Shown in pieces: positions 17,781 to 26,013 of a stretch of DNA of 64,000 nt. The stretch spans positions 1 through 64,000 of the forward strand of contig CANMKX010000003.1 of NCBI GenBank assembly GCA_947498595.1, in the 5' to 3' direction. Every line of letters begins with the position of its first letter. Positions within the stretch are counted from its first letter, which is position 1. Position numbers and translations under genes: made by a program. The DNA is from an uncultured Aquimarina sp. GTDB taxonomy: Bacteria; Bacteroidota; Bacteroidia; Flavobacteriales; Flavobacteriaceae. Below the pieces are notes generated by a model. It was not told where the DNA came from, did not search any database, and saw nothing but the letters and a program-made list of their open reading frames with translations.

Positions 17781-18539
17781 TTAACTTTTATTCTTTAAGG
17801 TTTTGAAATAAGGTATATATAAAGCCAATCCTTTTTTGATCATAACAGCTACACCATCTCCAGTAATAGTTGCTCCTGCCATTGCATCTACTGCATTGTC
17901 AGTTTTTCTTTCATTTTTAGGATCTAAATTTCCTTTTTTAATAGCTATACCTTGATAATTTCCTTGAGCATCAAATACGTGCTCTCCTTTAAAATCATCT
18001 CTAAAGAACGCTTCCTTAATATTAGCTCCTAATCCTGGAGTTTCAGTCTGGTGATCAAAATAAGCTCCTTGAACTACCATATCTTTATCTAAAGACATGT
18101 ATGCCCAAACTGGTCCCCATAATCCATTTCCTCTAACTGGAACTACATAAAAGTCTTTACCGTCTTTCTTACCTATAAACAATGATAATTGTTGTTCGTA
18201 AGAAGCATCAGCTTTTACTTTGTCTTGTTCTTTTTTAACTTCTATTTTAAATGCTTCATTTGTTTTAGTAGCAGTTGCTCCTACAATAATATATTGTTCA
18301 TCTCCAACATATTTTTCAAACAATTTTTCTGCTTCTGCTTCTGGAACTGATTCATTTACATCATCAGGATGTGTCACTCCCATCGCATATAAAATATTCT
18401 GCATTTTCTCAATCTTCTTATTGGTCTTAATCTTATCACTTAAACTAGAAGAAATACCTGCCAATAAACTTCCTACTACCACAACCATAACGATTGAAAA
18501 GATAATAGTATATGAATTTTTACTTGTATCTATAGCCAT
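17781..18539 (-). CDS. nqrC: Na+-translocating NADH:quinone reductase subunit C
   Basis: 252 residues with one N-terminal TM helix (about 10-30) and a periplasmic FMN-binding domain. The covalent FMN site motif is DAMAGATITG with Thr224 as the likely acceptor, fitting the D-x-x-S/A-G-A-T consensus modified by ApbE; apbE lies 4 kb downstream on this strand. Other conserved parts are GLWGPVWAYMSLD and HQTETPGLGANI. It is 2 bp from both neighbours. Confidence 0.97.
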   Translation of the reverse strand: MAIDTSKNSYTIIFSIVMVVVVGSLLAGISSSLSDKIKTNKKIEKMQNILYAMGVTHPDDVNESVPEAEAEKLFEKYVGDEQYIIVGATATKTNEAFKIEVKKEQDKVKADASYEQQLSLFIGKKDGKDFYVVPVRGNGLWGPVWAYMSLDKDMVVQGAYFDHQTETPGLGANIKEAFFRDDFKGEHVFDAQGNYQGIAIKKGNLDPKNERKTDNAVDAMAGATITGDGVAVMIKKGLALYIPYFKTLKNKS

Positions 18540-18541
18540 AA

Positions 18542-19735
18542 TTATGCAGTTTTAATACGTTTTAATCGCTTCTTAATATTTCCTTGAACAACATAGTGAT
18601 CAATTGTTGGAGCGAATACATTCATTAATAAAATAGCTAACATAACTCCTTCTGGGAATGCTGGATTAAATACTCGAATCATTACTGATAAGAACCCGAT
18701 TAAAAATCCATAAATCCATTTCCCTTTATTCGTTTGTGCTGCAGATACTGGATCAGTAGCCATAAATACAATACCAAATGCCAATCCACCAACTAATAAA
18801 TGTTGCCAGAAAGGAAGATTCATTAGTGCAAAGAACTTCGTACCTTCCATTGAAGGTGCTATTTGGTTAAAAATTAATCCCATTATAACAGCTCCTATTA
18901 CAGAAGACAACATTATTCTCCAGCTTCCAATTTTCGTAAAAATCAAAAACAAAGCTCCTAATAGAATTAGGATTGTTGACGTTTCTCCTACAGACCCTGG
19001 AATAAATCCATTAAACATATCCATAGCAGAAAAACTATAGTCTTTGGCTTGTGCTAAACTTCCTAGAATTGTTTCTCCAGAAATTGCATCAGGTGTACCA
19101 GTAGCTGCTACAGCTCCTTCAACCCATACTTTATCACCTGTCATCCATGTTGGATAAGCGAAAAACAAAAATGCTCTTACTGTTAATGCTGGATTAAGAA
19201 TGTTCATTCCTGTACCTCCAAACACTTCTTTACCTATCACAACTCCAAAAATAACCGCTACTGCTAGCATCCATAAAGGAATATCTATAGGCACGATTAG
19301 TGGAATTAACATTCCTGACACTAAGTATCCTTCTTCAACTTCATGTCCTTTGATCATTGCAAAAACAAATTCTACTGCTAGACCAACTATATATGATACA
19401 GCTACTAGTGGTAAAATTTTCCCAGCTCCTAATAATAAATTATCTATAGTCCAAAATTCTGAACTAAAAAAACCACCTGATACCGCTTGAATTTCTCCAG
19501 CAGCTAGGTAGTGTTGATATCCTGCGTTAAACATACCAAATAGTAAACACGGCACCAATGCCATAATTACAATATTCATCGTACGTTTAAGATCATCTGC
19601 ACCACGGATATGAGATCCACTGTGTGTAGTTTCATTTGGCAAATACAAGAATGTATGCAAAGCATTAAAAGCAGGTGCAATTTTCTTGCCCTTGTATTGC
19701 TCTTTAAGATTATGTAATTTTTCTTTTAATCCCAT
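18542..19735 (-). CDS. nqrB: Na+-translocating NADH:quinone reductase subunit B
   Basis: 397 residues, an integral membrane subunit that carries covalent FMN and riboflavin and takes part in Na+ translocation. Many TM helices are visible, and family segments include HIRGADDLKRTMNIVI and GKEVFGGTGMNILNPALTVRAF. The FMN attachment motif is DAISGET (residues 216-222), with Thr222 as acceptor; the usual Ala before Thr is replaced by Glu221. The gene follows nqrA by 11 bp and precedes nqrC by 2 bp. Confidence 0.97.
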   Translation of the reverse strand: MGLKEKLHNLKEQYKGKKIAPAFNALHTFLYLPNETTHSGSHIRGADDLKRTMNIVIMALVPCLLFGMFNAGYQHYLAAGEIQAVSGGFFSSEFWTIDNLLLGAGKILPLVAVSYIVGLAVEFVFAMIKGHEVEEGYLVSGMLIPLIVPIDIPLWMLAVAVIFGVVIGKEVFGGTGMNILNPALTVRAFLFFAYPTWMTGDKVWVEGAVAATGTPDAISGETILGSLAQAKDYSFSAMDMFNGFIPGSVGETSTILILLGALFLIFTKIGSWRIMLSSVIGAVIMGLIFNQIAPSMEGTKFFALMNLPFWQHLLVGGLAFGIVFMATDPVSAAQTNKGKWIYGFLIGFLSVMIRVFNPAFPEGVMLAILLMNVFAPTIDHYVVQGNIKKRLKRIKTA

Positions 19736-19746
19736 TATTCTATTTT

Positions 19747-21099
19747 TTAGCCAATTTCGGTTAACATTAAATCAAGACCTTGTCTAATGGTTTCTTGATG
19801 ATTTTGTTTTGATACACAAACAAATTCTGTCAAAGCAAAATCTTCTGGTGCTATCTCATACCCTCCTAATTGCTCCATAGCATCAAGGTCTTTAACCATA
19901 AATGCTTTAAGCAATTGCATTGGGTATATATCTAATGGAAAAACTTCTTCATAAGTTCCTGTTGTTACAAAAGCTCTATGTTCTCCATTTGTATTTGTTG
20001 TTAACGTATATTTCTTATTAGGGAATAACCACGAAAATGTTAGTGCTCTTGAAGTACTAATTTTATTTGTAATTGGCTTATTCCATCCAAAAAACTCATA
20101 ATCATTTCCTTCAGGAATTACACTTACGGTATTGTGATAATATCCTAAATTTCCATCTGGCTTCACATTAATACCGGTCAATACATCTCCACTAATTACA
20201 CGAATATTATCTTCTTTTACTCCTGCATCATATACAAAAGTAGCAACCTCTGCTCCTATTTTTGTACGATAATACTTAGGTGCTTTTACAGAAGATCCTA
20301 CAAGAGCAATCGTTCTTTCGGCATTGAATTTACCCGTAAGTAATAATTCTCCTATGATTACTAAATCTTGTGGAGTTACAATCCAAACAACCTCACCTTT
20401 ATTGATAGGATCAATGTTTGCTATTTGCACACTTACATTTCCTGATGGGTGAGGTCCAGACACCTTATGTACAGTAGCATCAGAAACCCCAGCTAACGGA
20501 AATTTTGATGTTTTCCCTACAGATATATGAACAGCTCCCGCAGTCATTTTACTTAATGCAGTTACCGCAGCTTGCAACTCTTTTTCTTTCCCTGACAGCA
20601 CATAATCATAATCTGCTGCTAATGGAGCGCTTGCATAAGCTGACACAAAAATAGCTTTTGGAGCTACTTCTGGGTTTGCGATTACATCGTATGGACGCTG
20701 TTTGATAAAAGGCCAACAACCTGCTGAAAGCAAGTGTTTTTTCACCTCTTCACCATTCATGGAAGCAACATTCTTGATATCATTATCTTGATATTGCTGC
20801 TCTTTATCTGCTGCAATTTTAAATGATAATATCTTTCTTTTTGCTCCACGTATGATATCAACCACTTCACCACTCACTGGTGAAGGAAACAACATTGCTT
20901 CATTCGATTTAGAATGAAATAATGGTGCTCCGGCTTTTACGTGTGTTCCGACTTTTGCAATAACTTTGGGGATAATACCGTGAAAATCGTCAGGCTTAAC
21001 TGCAAACATATTACTCCTAGTGGCATCGACAGTAGTCTTGTCTGCCTCACCTACTAGCTTAATATCTAAGCCCTTCTTGATACGAATGTCTTTTGACAT
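19747..21099 (-). CDS. nqrA: Na+-translocating NADH:quinone reductase subunit A
   Basis: 450 residues, the soluble cytoplasmic subunit of NQR with a biotinyl-lipoyl-like fold and Rnf-related domains. Recognisable parts: N-terminal KKGLDIKLVGEAD, then VKAGAPLFHSKSNEAMLFPSP (lipoyl-like), GPHPSGNVSVQIANIDPI in the middle, and LPLDIYP-like VFPLDIYPMQLLKAF near the C terminus. It is the first gene of the six-gene nqr operon; the upstream region on the minus strand has a TAnnTTTG box at 21137-21144. Nothing is missing compared with the family. Confidence 0.97.
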   Translation of the reverse strand: MSKDIRIKKGLDIKLVGEADKTTVDATRSNMFAVKPDDFHGIIPKVIAKVGTHVKAGAPLFHSKSNEAMLFPSPVSGEVVDIIRGAKRKILSFKIAADKEQQYQDNDIKNVASMNGEEVKKHLLSAGCWPFIKQRPYDVIANPEVAPKAIFVSAYASAPLAADYDYVLSGKEKELQAAVTALSKMTAGAVHISVGKTSKFPLAGVSDATVHKVSGPHPSGNVSVQIANIDPINKGEVVWIVTPQDLVIIGELLLTGKFNAERTIALVGSSVKAPKYYRTKIGAEVATFVYDAGVKEDNIRVISGDVLTGINVKPDGNLGYYHNTVSVIPEGNDYEFFGWNKPITNKISTSRALTFSWLFPNKKYTLTTNTNGEHRAFVTTGTYEEVFPLDIYPMQLLKAFMVKDLDAMEQLGGYEIAPEDFALTEFVCVSKQNHQETIRQGLDLMLTEIG

Positions 21100-21136
21100 A
21101 TTAGTACTCTGATGTTAATTAACTAAAAAAATCCCG

Positions 21137-21144
21137 CAAATTTA
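21137..21144 (-). promoter_or_regulatory. nqrA: Candidate -7 box of nqr operon promoter
   Basis: The minus strand reads TAAATTTG, matching the Bacteroidota -7 pattern, 37 bp upstream of the nqrA ATG. A matching -33 element is not obvious. Confidence 0.45.
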
Positions 21145-21314
21145 AGAATTAAAACATGGAACTAAAAGCTAGCACACAGATAAGAATTTTATTTATATTC
21201 TTTCTAAATAAAGATTTATACCTCAAAATCGATAAACAATAGCTTCATAAAAACTAAGGCATACAATTTGCTTATCTTTACACCGTTAATTCTTAACAAG
21301 CTTAAATAGTGCTA

Positions 21315-22583
21315 ATGAAGACTGCTCAATTCTCTTTAAAATTTCTTTTATTTTTTTTCATAAATACAGCTATTTCATTCTCTCAAGGAAAAATCTTTGA
21401 AACTGCTCCTCCTGATCATATCAAAACAATTCAATTTATCGGAGACACAGAGTTTAGTGGAACTCCTATAGTAAAACTAGGAACCCCCATTACACTAACA
21501 TTTGATGACATCAACGGAGATGAAGTAGATTATTATTATAAAATTAAGCACCATAATTTTGATTGGACTCCTTCTATTTTAAGTAAAAATGAATATTTAA
21601 ATGGTTTTGATGACATCAGAATAATAAATTACGAAAACTCATTTAACGCTTTACAACTATATAGCCATTATATATTGTCGATTCCAAATGAAGATACAAG
21701 AGGCATTAAGGTTAGTGGTAATTATCTCTTAGAAATTTTTAATGATGATGATGAGCTTGTTTTCTCAAGAAAGTTTATTGTTTACGAGAATTTAGCAACC
21801 ATAAGGGTTTACACAAAACGTTCTCGAAATCTAAAATACATCGACAGCAAACAAGTTGTTCAATTTGAGATAAAATCACCAAATAAAATTTTACGAAATC
21901 CTGAGCGAAACGTCAAAACATTAGTCTTTCAAAATAACGATATCAATCAAGCCATTACAAACTTAAAACCGCAATTCACTATCGCTAATGATCTTATCTA
22001 TAAATACGATCAAGAAGCTAGTTTCTGGGGAAGTAATGAGTTTTTATTTTTTGACAATAAAGAGGTTAGAGCTTCTACAGTAAACATAAGTCATATCGAA
22101 TTAAAGGATTTATATCATAATTATTTATATACTGATATCGTAAGAGCTAATCGTAAATATTCTTTTGCACCAGATATTAATGGATATTACAAAATCCGTA
22201 ATTTGAGAGCTGAGGAAAGTGATATTGAAGCCGATTATGTTTGGATGCATTTCACATTGCAATGTTATGAATCTATTGGAGATAAAGAAATTCACCTCTA
22301 TGGTGCTTTTAATAATTTTGCAATAAATAATACGACTCGATTATCTTACAATAAAGAAAAAGGTACTTATGAACTTAAGTACCTCTTTAAACAAGGTTTT
22401 TATAATTACAAATACATTGTTTATGACCCCACAACAAAAACAATTGCCCCTAGTATTATAAGTGGTGATTTTGATGAAACAGAAAACGAATATACAGTAA
22501 TTGCTTATTATAGGGCTCCAGGTGCGAGATATGATCAAGTTATAGGTAAAGGAGTAGGTTCTTCCACAAATATCACAAATTAA
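21315..22583 (+). CDS. DUF5103 family exported protein
   Basis: From the ATG at 21315 the product has 422 residues with a signal peptide (about 1-22, ending ISFSQG). A GTG six bases upstream is in frame but less likely. The sequence matches my recollection of Bacteroidota DUF5103: FETAPPDHIKTIQF, GTPIVKLGTPITLTFDDING, YYYKIKHHNFDWTPS, and in the second half FALDINGYYKIRN-like PDINGYYKIRNLRAEES, then IHLYGAFNNFAINN. The last part resembles an early-set immunoglobulin-like domain (GAFNNF, YKYIVYD). Function is unknown; a glycan-binding envelope role is a guess. It is divergent from nqrA. Confidence 0.78.
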   Translation: MKTAQFSLKFLLFFFINTAISFSQGKIFETAPPDHIKTIQFIGDTEFSGTPIVKLGTPITLTFDDINGDEVDYYYKIKHHNFDWTPSILSKNEYLNGFDDIRIINYENSFNALQLYSHYILSIPNEDTRGIKVSGNYLLEIFNDDDELVFSRKFIVYENLATIRVYTKRSRNLKYIDSKQVVQFEIKSPNKILRNPERNVKTLVFQNNDINQAITNLKPQFTIANDLIYKYDQEASFWGSNEFLFFDNKEVRASTVNISHIELKDLYHNYLYTDIVRANRKYSFAPDINGYYKIRNLRAEESDIEADYVWMHFTLQCYESIGDKEIHLYGAFNNFAINNTTRLSYNKEKGTYELKYLFKQGFYNYKYIVYDPTTKTIAPSIISGDFDETENEYTVIAYYRAPGARYDQVIGKGVGSSTNITN

Positions 22584-22674
22584 ATATCCTCTTGTTCTTT
22601 TTCAATTTTGTAACAAAATACACTTATATTGGTCAAATATTAAAAAGCATTCTGACCATCAAAATAGTTTATAA

Positions 22675-23781
22675 GTGAAAGAAACGGGTAGATCTTTACA
22701 GAAATATAGAGGCACCGAATGTCTAAATTGTGGTGTTCCTTTAGATATAATTGACAAATATTGTCACCGTTGTGGACAACTAAACACTACTAAAAAGTTA
22801 TCTTTCTTTGATTTTTTTGGTGAGTTTTTTGCAAGTCTTTTCTCCTATGACTCTAGATTAAGTCATACCATGACTGCAATGTTATTTAAACCTGGTAAGA
22901 TATCAAAAGATTATGTAAATGGTAAGCGTTCAACGTATGTTAATCCTTTTAGATTTTTCTTAAGCATTTCTGTCTTATTTTTCATAATCAATGGTCTTTT
23001 TATTGATTTTGATACAATTTCTAGTAAGCTTAATAAAAATATCAATACTACAGAGTTTAAAGAAATCACCAATAGCTTTAAATCAAATTTAAATGAAGAT
23101 GTGGAAAATAAGGGTCAGAAAAAACTAGCTTCCCCTGACTCTGCTGTTTTTAACATAAAAGTTAGAGATTCTAGTAAGAATATAGTAAAAAATAATCCTC
23201 ACACTGAAAAGCAACTAGATTCTATGTCATTTATAGATGAGATGACTTCTAGATGGGATATTTATACAGAATATTATGATAAAACTCATGAGATCTCAGC
23301 AAAAATTGCTTTAGATAGTTTACAACACGACCAAAGTTGGTTTAATCGTTATGTTTACAAAAGAAGTATTAAAACTTCTCATATAAATGAAAGCCCAATG
23401 GAACCGTTTAAATACGTTTTCAACAAATTACCTTTCATTATTTTCTTTTTCCTTCCATTCTTTGCTATGGCTATCTGGCTTATATATGCTAGAAGGCCAT
23501 ATACATATATGGAACATTTAGTTTTTGCCTTTCATACTCAAACAGTTTTCTTCATTGTGTTAGGTATTTCTATTTTAATCGACAAAATAGGAGCAAATGG
23601 CACTGCTATTACTATAGCATTTCTATTATTTTTAGTATATTTATATATAGCCATGCTCAAGTTTTATGGCCAAGGTAAAATGAAAACTTTTATTAAATTC
23701 TTATTATTGAATTTTTTATTTTTAAATTTAGCTCTTATAGGTATATCTTTAGCATTTGCAGGCTCTATATTAATTTTTTAG
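22675..23781 (+). CDS. DUF3667 zinc-ribbon membrane protein
   Basis: 368 residues from a GTG start; the next in-frame Met falls after the zinc ribbon, so GTG is well supported. Residues 16-33 form a CxxC...CxxC zinc ribbon (Cys16, Cys19, Cys30, Cys33). The DUF3667 core follows with FASLFSYDSRLSHTMTAML and NPFRFFLSISVLFFI, then a long charged loop (about 115-255) and four more TM helices at the C-terminal end. Members are found throughout Bacteroidota; the function is not established. It lies 3 bp before apaG, suggesting co-transcription. Confidence 0.82.
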   Translation: MKETGRSLQKYRGTECLNCGVPLDIIDKYCHRCGQLNTTKKLSFFDFFGEFFASLFSYDSRLSHTMTAMLFKPGKISKDYVNGKRSTYVNPFRFFLSISVLFFIINGLFIDFDTISSKLNKNINTTEFKEITNSFKSNLNEDVENKGQKKLASPDSAVFNIKVRDSSKNIVKNNPHTEKQLDSMSFIDEMTSRWDIYTEYYDKTHEISAKIALDSLQHDQSWFNRYVYKRSIKTSHINESPMEPFKYVFNKLPFIIFFFLPFFAMAIWLIYARRPYTYMEHLVFAFHTQTVFFIVLGISILIDKIGANGTAITIAFLLFLVYLYIAMLKFYGQGKMKTFIKFLLLNFLFLNLALIGISLAFAGSILIF

Positions 23782-23784
23782 CTT

Positions 23785-24171
23785 ATGGTTCAACAAATAA
23801 CAAGAGGAATTAAGATATCGGTAGATACTACCTTTGAAGGTACGTTTTACAAAAACTATAAAATCCATTTTGCATTTGGTTATCAAATCACTATAGAAAA
23901 TCAAAGTAAAGATTCTGTACAACTTACTTCTCGTTTTTGGAAAATAAAAGATGCACTTAACAGTACCGAAATTGTAGAAGGTGAAGGTGTTATTGGAAAA
24001 AAACCTGTTTTAAAACCAGGAGAATCTCACACATACAGTAGTGGTTGTTTATTAAACTCTCCATTTGGATCAATGAAAGGTTATTACAACATGGTTAATT
24101 TTACTTCCACAAGAAAGTTTAAAGTAATCATTCCTAGTTTCAAACTTAGTGCTCCTTTTGCTATTAATTAA
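23785..24171 (+). CDS. apaG: ApaG domain protein
   Basis: 128 residues, a single ApaG (DUF525) domain with fibronectin III-like fold. Family segments are visible: ITIENQSKDSVQLTSRFWKI, GEGVIGKKPVLKPGESHTYS and SPFGSMKGYYNM. ApaG is linked to Co2+ resistance in enterobacteria and is often called a Co2+/Mg2+ efflux protein, although it has no membrane segment. It lies 3 bp after the DUF3667 gene and overlaps the convergent 330-residue gene by 8 bp at the stop codons. Confidence 0.93.
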   Translation: MVQQITRGIKISVDTTFEGTFYKNYKIHFAFGYQITIENQSKDSVQLTSRFWKIKDALNSTEIVEGEGVIGKKPVLKPGESHTYSSGCLLNSPFGSMKGYYNMVNFTSTRKFKVIIPSFKLSAPFAIN

Positions 24172-25156
24172 GAGTAATTTTATCTTTAATACGATTAAAC
24201 CTTATCTTTTTACCATTTTGTAAAACATGATAAAAACTACAATTTGAATCGTATGTAAACTCATACGTATCTGCAAAGTTAAATCCAATATCATCTGTTT
24301 GAAATATTCCTCTAAAATCTTCTTCAAATGTAGCCGTATATCTAATCATCAAATATTCTCCTTCAATATCAGTCTCTTCCATTCTAAAATAAGCACTACT
24401 TCCTGTACCATGTAAAAAGTGAGCATCTTTAAAAGGTTCTCTTTCTTTTTTTGAACACGTAGCAATAGGAACATCTTTATGAAAATAATTCGTTAGGTTT
24501 TCTTTAAAAATAGACCCATCATATATCCCAATAACTCCATCATTAATTTGGTATATTGGATTCATTTTAGATGATTTCCCTACATTACCTAAAGGACTTG
24601 GGGTAAAACGTTTATTTTTTGTCAATCCTTTAATAATTTTACGATCCGAAGTTGAGGCTAAAATCGTATCCGTTACAATACGAGAACAATTAGTTCCTAT
24701 TTTACCAAAAGCTTTATAAGGTATACTCCCTTTGTTTTGAAGTCCAATTACATGAGATTTTGCTTTATCATAGTCAATCTCATCACATATAGAAGCTATT
24801 AATCTACCACTTCCATGTGTTTTTTCGGGATGTGCTTCTAACCATAATAATAGTTCTTCAATATTTTTTAAAGAACCATTATTATTTATTATCATTTTAA
24901 AAGGAATTTCAAGTTCTGTATCGGTAACAGCGCTTCGAACCCTACCATATCCTTCTGGAGTTATATATCTTCCAAAATCATAATATTCTGCATTTCCTGT
25001 TTCATTTTCAATTAAAACAAAAGCTGCATGCCCAGCTTTCAAATAATTTTTCTTTCCAATCCCTAAAATTGGTAATAAAAAAAGTATGGATTCGTCTGAA
25101 TATCGGACATAGGTATCCGGAAAAGCTAGAGGTATTATTTTTCCTGTTGGTTTCAC
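24164..25156 (-). CDS. Conserved protein coupled to NRDE gene (possibly DUF6695)
   Basis: 330 residues from a GTG that overlaps the stop of the NRDE gene (GTGA), a sign of translational coupling. I tentatively associate it with DUF6695. There is no signal peptide. Visible features: PDTYVRYSDESILFLLPI near the start, KAGHAAFVLIENETG and YDFGRYITPEGYGRVRSA, then NCSRIVTDTILAST. GHAAF...YDFGRY plus NCSR resemble the His and Cys of NlpC/P60-like (papain-fold) peptidases, for instance lipid-modifying LRAT-like forms; this is my inference. The C-terminal ~80 residues (AHFLHGTGSSAYFRME) form a separate beta domain. Confidence 0.65.
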   Translation of the reverse strand: MKPTGKIIPLAFPDTYVRYSDESILFLLPILGIGKKNYLKAGHAAFVLIENETGNAEYYDFGRYITPEGYGRVRSAVTDTELEIPFKMIINNNGSLKNIEELLLWLEAHPEKTHGSGRLIASICDEIDYDKAKSHVIGLQNKGSIPYKAFGKIGTNCSRIVTDTILASTSDRKIIKGLTKNKRFTPSPLGNVGKSSKMNPIYQINDGVIGIYDGSIFKENLTNYFHKDVPIATCSKKEREPFKDAHFLHGTGSSAYFRMEETDIEGEYLMIRYTATFEEDFRGIFQTDDIGFNFADTYEFTYDSNCSFYHVLQNGKKIRFNRIKDKITLN

Positions 25157-25869
25157 GCTATTGCAGCTTCAAAAATTACTGTATCTACTTGATTTTCTTG
25201 TAAATTCTCATATCTCATAGCAACTTGATCTTCATTTTTACTCACTTGAGTAACACTTATTGTTTTCAAATTACCACGATCAATTTGCAAATCTATGTTT
25301 TTATCCCCTATACCAGCATATTTATGGAACTTAATTAAACTTTCTTTCGTCAAATCATTTTCGATCTCAAACTCTTTTAACCACTCTCTGCGTATGGCTT
25401 TCATTTCATCGGTATACAATGTTGAAGATGACCAAATATGAGTTGTTTTATCTAGTTCTCTAACATGTTTTTCTTCTCCATCCCAAACTAACTCATAGAA
25501 TGCTAATTCTTTTTTCCAACAAACAGCTACAATAGTAAAGGGTTCTATATTGCTACAATCATATTCATAAATTGCTTTCTCCAGCTCTTTTGATGCTAAT
25601 AATTCTTTAACAACTACTCCCCTACTCTGTCTATAAGTTGGTTGTCTTTCATGTTTTTTATATCCTCCATTAAGAAGACATATCATATTACATTCTTCAC
25701 TTACACCAATCCATGTCCCTCCTGCAACTACATCTTTAGGAAATAACATTCGTTTTTCTTCTATGGTATATAATTGAGGAGACAATGTCTCTCTATCTAT
25801 TGCTTCATCTCTATTTGAGGTTAAAACAAAACTATTTCCTGTAGTAGGCATTAACGTAACTGTACACAT
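25153..25869 (-). CDS. NRDE (TANGO2-like) family protein
   Basis: 238 residues. The N terminus MCTVTLMP plus LTSNRDEAIDRET carries the NRDE motif that names the family; Cys2 would become N-terminal after Met removal, as in N-terminal nucleophile hydrolases, an inference. Later conserved parts are GGTWIGVSEECNMICLLNGG and HIWSSSTLYTDEMKAIR. Eukaryotic TANGO2 is linked to lipid or haem trafficking; the bacterial role is not settled. Its stop codon overlaps the GTG of the next gene. Confidence 0.88.
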   Translation of the reverse strand: MCTVTLMPTTGNSFVLTSNRDEAIDRETLSPQLYTIEEKRMLFPKDVVAGGTWIGVSEECNMICLLNGGYKKHERQPTYRQSRGVVVKELLASKELEKAIYEYDCSNIEPFTIVAVCWKKELAFYELVWDGEEKHVRELDKTTHIWSSSTLYTDEMKAIRREWLKEFEIENDLTKESLIKFHKYAGIGDKNIDLQIDRGNLKTISVTQVSKNEDQVAMRYENLQENQVDTVIFEAAIA

Positions 25870-25969
25870 AAATATAGGGTCGACTTAAAAAAAAGCAACT
25901 TACAAAAAAAAAATATTAATTGTTGTCTTTATAAAAGGTTAAAGTAGGGATGCCCCACTTTAATTTCTT

Positions 25970-25977
25970 TATATTTG
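25970..25977 (+). promoter_or_regulatory. Candidate -7 box for pruA
   Basis: TATATTTG matches TAnnTTTG, 36 bp before the ATG of pruA. No clear -33 element is present. Confidence 0.45.
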
Positions 25978-26013
25978 TCGGCAAAGTTACTAACTTAATA
26001 AAGATATAATTAG

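Noticed and set aside
18220..18555. Plus-strand frame opposite nqrC
   Set aside because: Antisense to a strongly supported nqr gene and without any recognisable motif.
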